Of a stretch of 64,000 bases of DNA, positions 1-11,524 are shown piece after piece. This DNA is from Sympetrum striolatum. Lineage: Eukaryota > Arthropoda > Insecta > Odonata > Libellulidae. The notes under the pieces are model-generated. The model did no database searches, was not told the DNA's origin, and saw only the letters and a list, made by a program, of their open reading frames with translations. A program made the position numbers and the translations under genes. Within the stretch, counting starts at the first letter, position 1, and every line of letters starts with the position of its first letter. The stretch is from NCBI GenBank assembly GCA_947579665.1, contig OX388346.1, positions 87,980,615 to 88,044,614 of the forward strand. The letters are read 5' to 3'.

Positions 1-3000
1 TCCACGCGTTCATCCTGATGAGTATGCAACAACACGAGCGATAAATCTCTCCTAATAACCAATATGGCGTCCTCTGGTAAAGAATGCGTCCAGAGAGCAA
101 TCCTCCGGGGCAGTAAACATCGATCGGCTTATGGGCCGCTAAACGCGAGGCATTCACACAACGCAGGAATTACATTCACGTGATTGGGTGCACAAAGGGG
201 GACACTAACCGCTTTATTGGTCGTGACGTCGCCCTCCGTCATATTCCGGAGGACGCATTATCCCGTCGTATCTCACCTTCAACAACGTGCATCGACGAAA
301 CCAGACGTCACGATTTTCCCCCCACGAACGAGCGAATAAATCCGGATCGAAAACCATTTAATAACAACCACTCTTGACACAAGTGTAGAATTTCTACCTT
401 AAACTCCGCTCAAAATTTTACTATATTTGATAGGAATATGAATTAAATTGCACTTCAAATGACTTCCTTAAGAAAAGCATTTCTTTGAGATTCTTCGATT
501 GGCTCTACGACTTGAAAAGTGACCCAGTCAAAGGGCTAAGCGCAGACAGAATCCTTGGAATTAGGTTATTGATTTTCTACAAAGGGCATTTTAATTACCG
601 GGTCAAATTTGTTGCAATGCCACTGTAATGTGTTCTATAAAGAAAGCTATTTGAAAAGATTATTTCGGGCAAAATCATAAAAATTATTGCAATCATATGC
701 AGAAAACTATTCCAACGGCAGAGGAATAAAAGTTTTTAAAAAGTTCTCTGAGAATGAGGAAACAATTATCTGAATATAAAACATAAGTAATGGTAAATAT
801 ATCAGAAGCTATTCCGTTGATTTTTTAGTAAGGGAATAGTCAAAGAAATATACCACGAATGTGACAACTACTAGTAGCACTAGTAAGTATCGAAGTTTCG
901 GAAATAATTCGAAATAGTTCGACATAAAGTTGAAGCCATTTTAAACAGTTCTGCATTAAATAGGCTAGAATCAGGACAATATTCAGCGTAACGGCTTAGA
1001 AAAATATATATTTAAAAGAATGGAGTAAATTATATTTATGAAACAAATGAATTTAAACATAATTATGCTCTAATTAGTCTACGATACATTGCAGGGACTG
1101 AGATAAAATAAATAGCTCTCAAGCAATAATTTCTGGCATCAAGTCCGCAACAGTGCCCATTATCCGATCAATCATCCCATTGTTGGCATGTTGGTATTGG
1201 TTCTATACCCACAATTTCAATAATCACCTATTGTAGGCATGATATCACCTCGACGGTCTCTCAAGGCATAATCGCCTCATCAAACTACGGCATTTCCCCA
1301 CAATTGGTTAAGAAAACGCAATTCGAAGCATATGCGAGCAAACGCCCCGATACATCCACAAGGAGTGGAACGAAATCCTCGGGGATCAAGCGAGCGATTT
1401 GGGACGGATCCTATGCATTTCCCCCTCCACATTAGGCTGTCACTACTTCCCAGAGAGACGAAAAAATGAGAAGCACCTGCTAAATAATGCGTACGCCCAC
1501 TCACCGGAGAGAGGGACCGCTTTGAAAACCTACCCTAATCCCTCACGACAGAACCTATCCTTAAGTTAATTCCTCCAGGTGTGAGTTGGACCGCAATTAC
1601 GTTCATTGCAGGAAAGAGCTCCCACGCGCCTCCCACGATGGACAAGGCGCACATTGACGCATGTATAGTCGATTATTGACCTGCCGCTCCCCCGCACCCT
1701 TCAACCCCCAAATCTCGGCCACGCGAAAAAAAAACAAAAGACAATCGGAGTTATCTCGATAAATCTCACGCGATCCACGGAATGGACCTGTGTATACCAC
1801 GGGGGATTTTTTCGTCGAAATCTCTTTTTGATCTTTCTGAAAAAATGTGGGAAGAGGGGTCAGAGGGTTGGGACATATATATATGTGCGCCCCGTTTGAG
1901 GACCGCCGACTATTCATGCTGCCATGAAATACGGCGCATGTGCGGATAACTACCAGACCACCCGAGAGATTCCAGTACCCCCGCAGTGTCGATAACTAAT
2001 TGGACGGCGTAGACGCGTTAATAAATCTCCGGAAAAAGGAGGCGATTCGCGTCTGTCAGAGTGAGAGATTCGGAATGCAAATCTGTCACTGAGAAATGGG
2101 CAAACATTTTTCCCGACCCCGGAGAAGGATAACGCTCCAAAACATCTCCAACTGGATTTTTTTACCGCCGACCATCTCCTAGGAAAACCCAATGGCGTCG
2201 GACGCTGAAGGCTCTCTCGATCATTCACGGTCTAGAGGCTCAATAGAAAAAATACCCCAACGAGAAACTGCTGCTCAAAACACCAATTTTATGAGTCTAT
2301 TTAATTATCAACTAATTTTTTTCTCCCAAAAATTAATTCCTCCCTCATTTGAACAAATCCAATTAAATTATTCATAAAATTCCTTTTTACTTCTTTAGTA
2401 TAAATTCTTGTTAAATGTCTTAACGAACCACCCCGATATCTGCACGAAACCAAGAGACATTCCTCACAAATCAATCGCTATAACACGTCATCTAATTTAA
2501 ATACACACCCGCTGAGGATCAATTACGCCAATCGGGCTAAAAGGTTTTTTTCCCTTTCATCTCCGTGGCAACGTAAATAAAAGCCAGCCAAAGACGCTGA
2601 TTCCATTACCTTATTGGACGAGCCAATAGACAAAGGCTTTCGTCGCCACAATGACTTAATCCAATCGCCGCACTTCTTCGATTTGATGGCTTTGGAAGGA
2701 GACAACGCTCGGCAATGCGCAAAACGAAACCAAAAAAAGAAAGAAATCGCTCTGCGTAATCTCATCGAGAAAAAGGAATGCGCGCAACCCATCCGCCCGC
2801 TCCGAATGGTTTAACCCACATCCGTCAAAATAAATCCCACGAGATGGGACGTCAATAACCAATAGCTTACACGAGCGACTCCCCGAAGGCGTTTCTTCAT
2901 TACCATCTCGCGCGGATTCGTGAAAGCAGACGGAACGGCGCCTTTGTTTGGGGCATTTCGAAATATGCGGATCGTAACAATTTTCCGACCTATTTTCGGG

Positions 3001-3274
3001 TTGGTTACCGTACTGCGATGGGTGGCACCCATCGGGTGCACCTCGAGGGTGCGGGGAGAGTGCAGGAGGTGCCGTCCGTGGTTTGCGTGGGACGTGACAC
3101 ACCCACCGACACACTCCGATACGGGACAAAATACAGAGACGCGCGGTGGAATGGAAGGACAGCGATGTTAGCAGCCTTCGGTGTGCCGAACACCGGAGGC
3201 CGTCGATAGGAAAGTGGTGGTGGGGTGGGATGGTATGCGGGAGGGCACGGCGTGAAAGTCCATCTCAGACTCAC
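1..3274. other. GC-richer region, no complete gene; probable intron side of the secreted-protein gene
   Basis: No exon, RNA gene or transposon is recognised with confidence. The stretch lies downstream (on the minus strand) of the signal-peptide exon at 3275-3376, so part of it is probably intron 1 of that gene. Open frames here are short, overlap on both strands and lack recognisable domains. Base composition is more GC-rich near 1300-3300 than in the rest of the window. Confidence 0.4.
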
Positions 3275-3376
3275 CTCCTCGGCGAACTCGAAGTCCCCAT
3301 CGAACTTCCTCTTCCTCTTGGCGTCACTCGCAGCCGCAAGCAGGCCCACGAGGACGATAATCCAAACGCCCTTCAT
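3275..3376 (-). CDS. first coding exon of a secreted protein (signal peptide)
   Basis: Read on the minus strand, ATG at 3376-3374 opens 34 codons beginning MKGVWIIVLVGLLAAASDA. This is a textbook signal peptide: one lysine, a hydrophobic core, then small residues before a likely cleavage after Ala-19. The mature start is strongly basic (KRKRK) and then acidic (FDGDFEFAEE). The frame meets a consensus splice donor, GAG followed by GTGAGT at 3274-3269, in phase 0, so the open frame continuing past it is intronic. An in-frame ATG lies 21 codons upstream, but the signal-peptide start is the natural one. The next exon was not found, so the product is not identified. It should be exported, for example as a cuticle, matrix or haemolymph protein (inference). 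Confidence 0.6.
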
Positions 3377-3780
3377 AGGTGCACCGATGGCTGCGAACCT
3401 GCGAAGGTTCGAGCGACGAAGAGGAACGATTTTACCCACGAGACGCTCCTTCTACGTCCCGAGTCACGGATTTTTCGAGGAAAAAAACGAGGGCCCTGGA
3501 AGGTGTGCCTGGCGGGGGTCGACCCGATCAGAATGGGTTGTCGGAATATCCTGAGAGAGCGCCTATCTGTGCAAGCGCTACACCGAGGATTGAAAAAGAG
3601 TTCGATAGTGGCAGCTGACGGAAGCTACATGCGCACACGGCCGGGGGAATAGAACCACTGCGCAAGACTCTCTCTCTGGTCCAGGTAGTTCGGAGGGCGA
3701 CCACGTGCAGCGGTGTGCTACGGAGATGATGGTGGTGCTGCACTTTTGACCAGGGACCTCTGATACCTGCACTCTCGCCC
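3377..3780 (-). promoter_or_regulatory. probable 5' UTR and promoter region of the secreted-protein gene
   Basis: This is the GC-rich DNA immediately upstream (minus strand) of the signal-peptide exon. No TATA box is evident at a useful distance. A GCGCAGTGG stretch near 3645-3665 on the minus strand resembles an arthropod initiator (core CAGT), which is weak evidence. The region changes to AT-rich DNA beyond about 3800, consistent with a promoter edge. Confidence 0.25.
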
Positions 3781-4500
3781 CGAACGACTTGTCAAGCGCC
3801 CAAAAAATACGTCGCCTCGACTATCCATGACAGAAAGACGCAGATTTTAGGAAGTGGAACTCGGGAATAGAAATTAACTTGATGTAATTGCCGTGTAACG
3901 GTCAGTAATACAAATCAATCCGCAACTTCGTCTAATGCGACTGTCAAACACTCCTGATTATTTCCGAATAAGGTCATACGGTCGAATAAAATCAGCAAAC
4001 TAACAAATGAATCATATTATTCACATTTTATATTTTCATCGCATATTTGTTGAGACATGGAGTACGTATTGCGTATTCAATGGAGATGTACTGCATAATA
4101 GTTGGAATTTTGATTGTTGATAATACTAGCATCGACAAAAACTTTGGAATTCCCTTGATAATAATATGGTCATCATAAGTCATTGAAAACTAGGGAAACT
4201 GTCAAATCTTGGGAAATTATTCCTTAAATGTATACGAACCGCCAGTGGCGTATGGCAGGGGGTGTATTAACGGCAATATCGTTACCTAATCTATCCGTAT
4301 TGTGTCAATCGATACTCGATAGTTAAAAAAAAAAAAACAGAGATACCGATAATAATGTCCTTCAACTCCCTGTGAGGACACCCAAAAAGATATAAAAATG
4401 CAACAAAAATCATAGTTTTTGATGGCTAAGATGGAGGAAAGGATACTTGATTTGCATTTACTCTAGTAATGAAACCTTTCCTGTTGCAAATACCAATGTA
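3781..4500. other. AT-rich spacer, no gene seen
   Basis: Nothing codes convincingly. A short minus-strand match to the LINE tail motif CACCCCCTGCCA-ACGCC is visible near 4245-4275, suggesting a LINE stub. A 12-base A run lies near 4326-4337. Confidence 0.3.
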
Positions 4501-4682
4501 TTTAAATTATGTGAAACTTAGGAACGTAGGAAAGGAAAAGAACACTTTGTCTTAGTTCCACAGTAAATAAATTTACTGTGGAACTAAGACAAATTCCACA
4601 GTAAATAAATTTACTGTGGAACTAAGACAAATTGTTCTTCTCCTTTCCTGCGTTATAAGGTTCCACAAAATTAAGGCTTCGC
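4501..4682. mobile_element. foldback (long inverted repeat) MITE-like element
   Basis: The two halves are reverse complements over roughly 70 bases. The left arm runs through GGAACGTAGGAAAGG and GTCTTAG; the right arm read backwards gives GCAGGAAAGGAGAAGAAC and GTCTTAG. The core 4549-4590 is a perfect palindrome with a 20-bp stem and 2-nt turn. A second copy of its inner part follows directly at 4594-4628. There is no ORF. The structure fits a small non-autonomous DNA transposon; the superfamily is not assignable because a target duplication is not clear. Confidence 0.6.
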
Positions 4683-5550
4683 CAATTGATTTTATAATTT
4701 GAAACTGTCTATTAACTATTACTCAATCGCATGCACATTAATAAATGCAGAATATAATACCTGAGGCCTGCAAAGTCATTGTAAATACCAATGAGACCCC
4801 CATTTTTTGACTTTCGGAGCGTATGGCATTACAGCTACACTATAGCTCATTCCTCCTCTGAAAAAACCAAATGGAAACCTCGGAGATGATGAATACGTCT
4901 TTTTGCCCGCGCACCGCTTGCTCCCACAACCTCAAGAATAATTAATCAACGCGATTTCTGTTCTCGCGCGCATAAGGATTTCCACCGTATGTCCGTTGAT
5001 TCAATATTACTCGAGCAACAGCAATGAACGTATACTCGTCGGATACGTACGGCCTTTTCTTCAACTTTCAATCCATACGCGCCTTCAACGCTACTTACTG
5101 GCAGTAAAATAACTCATAAGTTGGTTATTTAATGTTGCTGGGGTTCCTCCATATTTATAGATACTTTGTAACAGTCCAAAAACAGATCCTCGTCTTGTAA
5201 GTGGATTGAGAACACTGAATTCAATTCATGTAGCTCGTGAAGATACTGCGGAAGTTACAAAATGTATTTCGTAATCGATAGATTACAGTACCGAATTATG
5301 CGTTGGCTACATTGTAACAATATGAAGAATGGAGAATCGGCGAAAATAAACTAAGTTGGCAAACAGTTATCCTTTCACTATTTATTGGTACTTCTTTTCA
5401 CAATTGTTCTGCCAATATAAGATATTTCGGAAAAGAAAATTTTTTATCGAAAACTGGTGCTGATCTCGCTTAAGACCACCATGCACGATCAAACAGTTTG
5501 TGTAATAACTATGTTGCATGTAAATTTGTATGCAACTAGTCTTAATCCTT
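4683..5550. other. spacer, no gene seen
   Basis: Mixed-composition DNA with no sustained open frame and no recognisable repeat boundaries. Confidence 0.3.
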
Positions 5551-5995
5551 TTTTTCGCGTGCGATGTTACTTAGCGTTAGTTAGGCCTCACCTTGAGTAT
5601 GCATGTAGTGTATGGGACCCCACCGAGAAATGTCATATTCGGGATTCAGAAAAAGTACAACGAAAGGCGATACGATTTGTAACAGCGATACTCAGATGAT
5701 ACAGAACGCATGATGGGAATCATTAGAAGATAGAAGAAAAATTCAAAGGATAAATTTATCAAATAAGTTCAGAGGAATTACGTTCTCAGATGATGTAACC
5801 GATATAATGCGACCCCCCTGTTATATGTTCTGATACTGCCAGAAAGATTAGGGAAATAGATGCTAGAACGAATCGTTTCAAAAATTCATTTTTTCCGCGA
5901 AGTATACGCGAAAGCAACCGTTTAGGAAAATAGAGTCAAGGTGCCTGCACCCCCTGCCACACGCCGAAAGGCGGCTTGCAGGGTTCTTACATAAA
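5551..5995 (+). pseudogene. CR1-like LINE, decayed 3' end of the reverse transcriptase ORF
   Basis: The frame near 5551-5699 reads LVRPHLEYACSVWDP and later EKVQRKAIRFV, the signature of the region after the reverse transcriptase domain in CR1-type and related non-LTR retrotransposons. After a frame break the match continues to HPLPHAERRLAG near 5955. The copy at 9030-9459 shares this sequence, and comparison shows deletions and in-frame stops here. It is a dead fragment. The clade call is from motif memory and could be a neighbouring LINE clade. Confidence 0.7.
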
Positions 5996-7528
5996 CATAG
6001 ACATACCATGCACCATCAAGATAATTATGCAACGCCATTTGTTGATCTAATTGTTTTTCATGTACTGGAGGTTTCCGTTTTTGCTTTGCAGACAACTACA
6101 TGAGAAATTTTCATCCATTCATAGTTCGTTTTCGGAAGTCATATTCCTTCTCAATAAATCTGGCCGAGTAAATGATCCAGATTACAGTATGTACACAAGT
6201 ATAAGTCGACCCGAATATAGGCAACTAATTTTATCGCTATAACTTGGAAAACTGATTCGAGTATAAGCCTAGGACAGGAAATGTTGCGGAAACTGGTAAA
6301 TTCCCAAATGAAAACATATGCTAATAAAATTACAGTAATTGAGGTTTCGGTAGGTTAAATCTTCAAGGAATGGTTAATTGATCAAATGAGGAATATGCAA
6401 GACGATTTTCCGGTATCGGCAGACTTTTTCCACCGGAGAACAGGTAAGGGGAACTCTCACAAGAGTATAAGCCGAGGGGAGCTTTTCCGGTATAAAAATG
6501 TGCAGAAAACTCGGCTTAGACATACATACATACAAAGGACTTTATTAGGCGAAATTGAGACTTTTCAGTCCCATCTTCCATTTAACCAAAAACATTTACA
6601 ATACATATAACATAGTATTAAAACAAATTCAAATCATATAGCAAAATAAAATGCAAGTCTATAAAAATATTTAAACAAATACAACTATATAAATCTATAT
6701 AACAAAATGAAAAAGAATACTAATATAATACATATTTATACAAAGTACAAATCTATTAAATATGATACCAAAAAAAATTTAAACTGAATACTAATATACT
6801 CGTAATACAGGCTTATACACAAGTATATACGGTAATACTTTTCCCTGCGCGATGTGAAAAATTACAATTTCCCAGCAAATGTTGAAATGTCCATTAATTT
6901 AAAATGAAAACCAATTTAAGTGATTGAGTCCGTAAAAATTTTCGTGAGCTTCAGCTCAGAATATTCCATTAAGCGTGTAGCTGAATCTAAAAAATAAATA
7001 TGTTTACTCATTTTATTTTCATCGATACCCTTAATTTCGTTTCAATAATTTACTTTCAAAATGAGCCTCAACTGAAAGGGACTAAATTAAGCACAGGAAG
7101 TAGAAAAAGCAAGAACAAGCTTCAGGCAAAGTTTGAGAAGGAGTTAGGGAATTAAGCGTATGGTGGCAGAGGGCGTTCAAATGAGGATGCTTAGCAATTC
7201 TCTACCTAGTTCGCATTACTTCCTCCGTAATCATGTATGGTGCAACATACTAAGATTAGAGCATTGCGATGCATTTTGTGATGCTTCTTCTCGCAATTTA
7301 TTGTTGCAAGTTCATAGTTGCGGTCCCTTGTTTCAACTTCGGTCGTGTTGCAAGAGTTCGACCTCCGAGTTCTGTTTCACGCGAAATGGAAGACAATTCG
7401 ACCTCCTCTTCTGTGGATTGTGGCCTGGTTCCTACATACCACTTTGGAATATTTTATTAATAATTTAAGAGTGAACAAGTGGAAGTTGAAACGAGATAAT
7501 TCATCATTCGTGCTCCATACTCTAACGC
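5996..7528. other. AT-rich spacer with a CATA microsatellite
   Basis: No supported gene. A short (CATA)n tract lies at 6522-6535, and strongly A/T-rich sequence covers 6600-6850. A few 60-100 codon open frames exist but show no domain or splice context. Confidence 0.3.
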
Positions 7529-7605
7529 CAGGGCTTCCCAAACTATGTTCCGCTGAACCTGAATAGGTGTTCCGCGACAATTTGGAAAGGTGTTATACAC
7601 TGCGA
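7529..7605 (+). mobile_element. solo hAT-type terminal sequence
   Basis: The sequence begins CAGGGCTTCCCAAAC, the expected form of a hAT terminal inverted repeat. It continues through GTTCCGCTGAACC and GGTGTTCCGCGACAA. The same string in reverse complement forms the right end of the hAT element ending at 14,647, so both belong to one family. No partner terminus is visible nearby, so this is a fragment. Confidence 0.6.
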
Positions 7606-7689
7606 TACATTTAAAGATCTTTTACTATCTACTTCAAGTAATAATTTAATCAATATGTTTATATTATAATACTATAGTTTTATATTTAA

Positions 7690-7960
7690 ACATATAGGAA
7701 GAGAAGGATAGGGTTGATGCTTTTGAAATGTGAGTGTGGAGGAAGATGGAGAGAATGAAACGGAATAAGAAATGATGAAGTGCTTAGAAGAGTTGGGGAG
7801 GAAAGAACATTACTCCGCACAATACGGAAAAGAAAAGGAAGTCGGACATATTGTAAGAGGGAAGGGGATTCTAACTACAGCCATTGAAGGAACGGTGGAA
7901 GGAGAAAAAAGAAGAAGAAAGCTAAAAGGAGACCAAAGAAGAGGGACAGGATAAAGTGGA
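7690..7960 (+). pseudogene. LINE fragment, C-terminal tail of an endonuclease/reverse transcriptase ORF (RTE-like)
   Basis: Across one frame break the translation reads RRVGEERTLLRTIRKRK and then VGHIVRGKGILTTAIEGTVEG. This matches the conserved tail of arthropod endonuclease-reverse transcriptase ORFs, in which RTIRKRK is followed by GH-LRR and IEG--EGKR--GRRR. It is truncated on both sides. The RT fragment at 10,746-10,990 on the other strand could belong to the same class. Confidence 0.6.
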
Positions 7961-7999
7961 AACAGTTGTGGTGTAATCGAGAGTAAAAGAAACATTATT

Positions 8000-8290
8000 T
8001 TTGTTTAATCGACATATACTCGAATACTGTGCGCAATTTGGGATTCACATGAAGTTGGTTTAAATTGAAATTTAAAGATGGTCCAAAGTAGAGCAGCTTG
8101 TTCCGTCAGAGGAGATTTAAGGTCCGACAGTAGCGCTGTGGCGGAATCCCTCGGATGGAATTTCCTCCAGGTGGGAAAATCTAATCACCGGCGGAAACAT
8201 TTGGAAAAATTCGTTATTTCAGAGTTTTTTCGACGAAGTGAATGAGATTTCAGTTCCAATAAAAAACAAACTCCACTTCCGAAAAGCATA
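8000..8290 (+). pseudogene. LINE fragment, post-RT region (CR1/R1-like)
   Basis: Pieces in shifting frames read HILEYCAQFGIH, VQSRAACSVRGD and ESLGWNFLQ. These correspond to LEYA--VWDPH, VQR-AARFV--D and -LGW--L--R of the LINE region already seen at 5.6 and 9.1 kb. The wording differs enough to be another family. Several stops and frameshifts make it a relic. Confidence 0.55.
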
Positions 8291-8399
8291 AACATAGCGT
8301 CACAAGAAAGAGATTGTAAATAAGGGTAGTTATTTCTGGTCGTTCTGTCTGCAGTCTATTAGGGAAGCTAATAGGGTAGATTAAGTAGAGACGTTGATA

Positions 8400-8500
8400 T
8401 TACTGCACCCTCTGCCATACGCCACGCGTGGGATTATTATCTGAGCATAATGAAGCCGACCGAAAGAGGACCGGGTTCAAATCTCCATGGGGTCCCTTCC
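8400..8500 (+). repeat. LINE stub plus tRNA-like T-arm segment
   Basis: 8403-8423 repeats the LINE tail motif (CACCCTCTGCCATACGCC). Just after it, 8474-8486 reads GGTTCAAATCTCC, which fits a Pol III B box, flanked by GGACC and GGTCC that could pair. No A box or full cloverleaf is visible, so this may be part of a tRNA-derived SINE or chance. Confidence 0.25.
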
Positions 8501-9029
8501 TTCGCTTCATCTGCCTATGCGATGAGTAAATATTGACTAATTAAAGGTGATTTTTAATATGACAAAATTTCTGGAATGTCTACTGTTTATCCTCAACAAA
8601 ATAACAAAGCTAATTTATAAAAATGGGGCTTTCTCGAACTGAAGGTCCGTATGATATGCACCCCCTTTTGGTAGGCCATGCCTCTTCAGCAACGGTGGTC
8701 CGCGGACCGCAGTCGGCGAATGAAATGTTGAAATCCGTAAGAATTAGTCTGCGTCAGTATATAATTTCTTAAAAACAATTCACAGAGAATTAAATATTAG
8801 ATTTCCTTAACTTTGAATTGAAAAATAAACAGAAATTCCTAATGTAATTTAGTTTATAGGTTACGTCATTTGGCGGTGATGGATGGCGTCAGAAGATGAG
8901 AGCAGTATCCCACAGAACGACAAAAATGGTATAACAATTGACAGCTTGCCTTGGATATAACCAAATGCTATGATATTCACACTTTCTACAATCGATATTC
9001 TCTCACAATACCATACCTCACTCTCACAT
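8501..9029. other. spacer, no gene seen
   Basis: No sustained open frame or repeat boundary is recognised in this stretch. Confidence 0.3.
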
Positions 9030-9459
9030 TTACCCCGCCGAGAAATGTCACATTCGGTATTTAGAAAAAGTACAACGAAAGGCGATACGATTTGTAAAGA
9101 ATTGCTACGATAAAACAGCCACTGTCACTCAGATGTTACAGGAGGCGGGATGGGAATCATTAGAAGATAGAAGAAAAATTCAAAGGATTCATTTTTTAAA
9201 TAAGTTCAGAGAAATGACGTTCTCAGATGATGTAACCGATATAATGCGATCCCCCTGTTATATGGGCCGTACTGATACTGCCAGGAAGATTAGGGAAATA
9301 GATGCTAGAACGAATCGCTTCAAAAAATCATTTTTTTCTGCGAAGTATACGCGAAAGCAACCGTTTAAGAAATTAGAGTCAAGGTGCTTGCACCCCCTGC
9401 CACACGCCGAAAGGCGGCTTGCAGGGATCTTTCATAGACATAGATATACCAAATTCTAA
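9030..9459 (+). pseudogene. CR1-like LINE, 3' end of the ORF (better preserved copy)
   Basis: EKVQRKAIRFV near 9065 is followed by an open frame of 108 codons (9133-9459). It includes MLQEAGWESLEDRRKIQRIH, TARKIREIDARTNRFKKSFF and the ending HPLPHAERRLAGIFHRHRY before the stop. This is the C-terminal tail downstream of the RT domain. The same sequence decays at 5551-5995, and a stub of it (CACACGCC followed by TGCAG) reappears near 10,498-10,530. The copy is 5'-truncated, the usual outcome of target-primed reverse transcription. Confidence 0.75.
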
Positions 9460-9639
9460 GATATCCTTTATAATTCGTACATTTAAAAAAATGCCAAGGA
9501 GTTACTACACTTGGCCGTAGTTTATTCTTCATAAAAGCTCATATTTGAGATATAATAGGGAAAGCAAGCAGATTGCAAGGATTAACAAGTTGAACGCTGA
9601 GGGGACATCCCATCGAGAGTCAGAGAGAGAGAGCATATT

Positions 9640-10310
9640 TTTCTCTTTGGTCTGGGACCCACACGAAGTAAGCTTACTCTCAGATTTAGAGGCGGTAGAG
9701 CAGCTATATTCATCGGTAGATATTTCAGGTTCGATAATATCGTTAAGGCTATGATAGAATCCCTCGGTAAAATTCTAGCTCCATAAATAATGAACGCGAT
9801 CTACGAGAGGAATCGACAAAGCCTTACCAAATAGTAACTGAGACTATTATTTCATTATATCTGTGTTTTTTTCTGAATTTTCATTCTCACTTTAGTAAAT
9901 GTTATATTTTTCTCTTGTAATTAATAATATTTTTATTTTTCTGTAAATTTATTGATTTATGTATATGTTGTACACTCCTGGCCAAAATTAACGCAGCACC
10001 GGCCGTTAGGATCGCTAGGGAGGTGTTGCGTTAATTTTGGCCATGAGTGTACGTAATTTTATTATTGCCTATACTTCATTGTTATTTTTTACTGTGTTTT
10101 CGAGGGTTTTTTTCACCCCCCTTCTCTGTGGGTGTTTTCCCGTAACGTGGGTTTTTTCTTTGCAACCTTCAGTTGCAAAGATTTTTAACCACACTCTACT
10201 CTGCCTTTTTGTTTTCATTTAATTTATAATTGTTCCTATTCTGACGAGGTTAGGTAGAGGAAGAGAGGCCCTCTTGGGACTAACCTCGCCAATAAAGGGT
10301 CAGACTAATT
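9640..10310 (+). pseudogene. LINE fragment with 3' UTR
   Basis: SLVWDPHEVSLLSDLEAVEQ near 9645-9705 is again the LINE VWDP segment, from a different copy. The downstream T-rich sequence with a CCCCCCTTCTCTGTGGGTG tract, and a final stretch ending in AATAAAGGGTC near 10,290-10,305, looks like a LINE 3' UTR and tail. An 81-bp foldback element is inserted in it at 9971-10,051. Confidence 0.4.
9971..10051. mobile_element. 81-bp mariner/Tc1-type foldback MITE
   Basis: Bounded by TA on both sides, the two ends read TACACTCCTGGCCAAAATTA inward from the left and TACACTCATGGCCAAAATTA inward from the right. They are near-perfect 30-bp inverted repeats with about 20 bp between. A TA target duplication and inverted repeats of this kind are the hallmark of Tc1/mariner derivatives. 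It is one of the shortest forms such an element can take and has no coding capacity. Confidence 0.75.
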
Positions 10311-10745
10311 AACTGACTATTACTGAAAAGGAGTTTAACAGGGCTGATGTATTGATCGCTATAGAAATACGCCAAAGTTTAACAAAATTTCCCTTCTGAA
10401 AGTAATATTTATTCTTCATCTTGGGTTGAGTATTTGTCTCTCAAGCAATGCAAGCCATCCCAGCCAATCGCTTTACTACCTCACTAATTCTTATCCCCCT
10501 GCCACACGCCAAATTGCGTCTTGCAGTATATAAATATAGATATAAATTAATAAATTGTGAGCGCTCGACGAATAAGCTGGGCGGCACTTAAAAGTAAAGC
10601 AGTTCATGCTATAGCTTAGATGGATCATGGGTATGTGTCTATTATCATTCATTTCTTTTAGGAAACTTACCATAATATTGAAGTAAGCATTTATTTGTAT
10701 CCACGAAGACCATTAAAGATATTTCTTCATTCCGTTCTCTAAATC
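10311..10745. other. spacer with a LINE stub
   Basis: Contains the short LINE-tail match at about 10,495-10,530 (CCCCCTGCCACACGCC) followed by a TATA-rich microsatellite. No gene is seen. Confidence 0.35.
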
Positions 10746-10990
10746 TTAGAGCTTTAACAGCTTCTCTAACACGTCTGATTCTTTCGAAACCATATCGATT
10801 TCAATGAAGTACATAATTCTCACTTTCTTCTCCATTCTCCGTTGAATTACTATCGTAAGAATCTTAGATGAATGAGAAATCAAACCCGTCGTCTGAAATT
10901 CATGTTTCTCTGCCATATTTGGCAAAAGGACTAATACGATTCTTTGTAAATCCACGGATACTTTGATCCTATTATATAAATACTTATTGA
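10746..10990 (-). pseudogene. LINE reverse transcriptase fragment
   Basis: On the minus strand an open frame reads FQTTGLISHSSKILTIVIQR and RRMEKKVRI. This corresponds to the RT finger motif FR-ISL-SH-SKIL-I---R of RTE-like endonuclease/reverse transcriptases. It lies next to the hAT insertion at 11,053, and the ORF apparently continuing into the hAT end is accidental. The catalytic motif of the RT is not present in this piece. Confidence 0.55.
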
Positions 10991-11524
10991 AAAGACTGCT
11001 TAAACAGTTACTTATTTCTTTACTATATTTTAAACTAATCAATATCCTAGACCAGGCTTTCCTAAACTTTTTCTGCAACGGAACACTTCGCAAACCTGGG
11101 AAGTTTAACGGAACACTAAGCTTATATTTAGGTAAGGCAATTCTACTTGTAAAATTATAAAAATCATTCAATTAGAACAAATTATTTATTTGGTAATTAT
11201 TTTTAAATATCAAACTATAATATCGTAATAAAAACTTAAAATATGAATCAATAAAGCATTTAATGTCTTTTACTCTCCAATTCTCCATTGTCACTCCAAA
11301 TAGAGTATTTGCAAGGGTCAGAATTTGGCGATGAATTTTTTTCCAGAAAATTATTACATCATAAAAAAGTCAATCCTGGCGTAAAACTTATTTTTGTTGC
11401 CTGACGTAAATAATATAAGCATCCAAAGCTATACTTTTTTCGTAGCGAAACGGAGGAAGGAAAAACATACGCTGGTTGGCTGCTAGATTCTGACGTCACC
11501 AACCCTATTGGCGCTATTAGCAGT

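Noticed and set aside
2656..3129. 157-codon minus-strand ORF
   Set aside because: No domain, overlapped by open frames in several other phases in GC-rich DNA; most likely chance.
3005..3439. 144-codon minus-strand ORF as a full protein
   Set aside because: After codon 55 it passes a consensus splice donor and becomes low-information sequence. Only the first exon is supported.
10746..11171. 141-codon minus-strand ORF as one gene
   Set aside because: It runs across the hAT insertion boundary at 11,053. Only the part left of it shows RT similarity.
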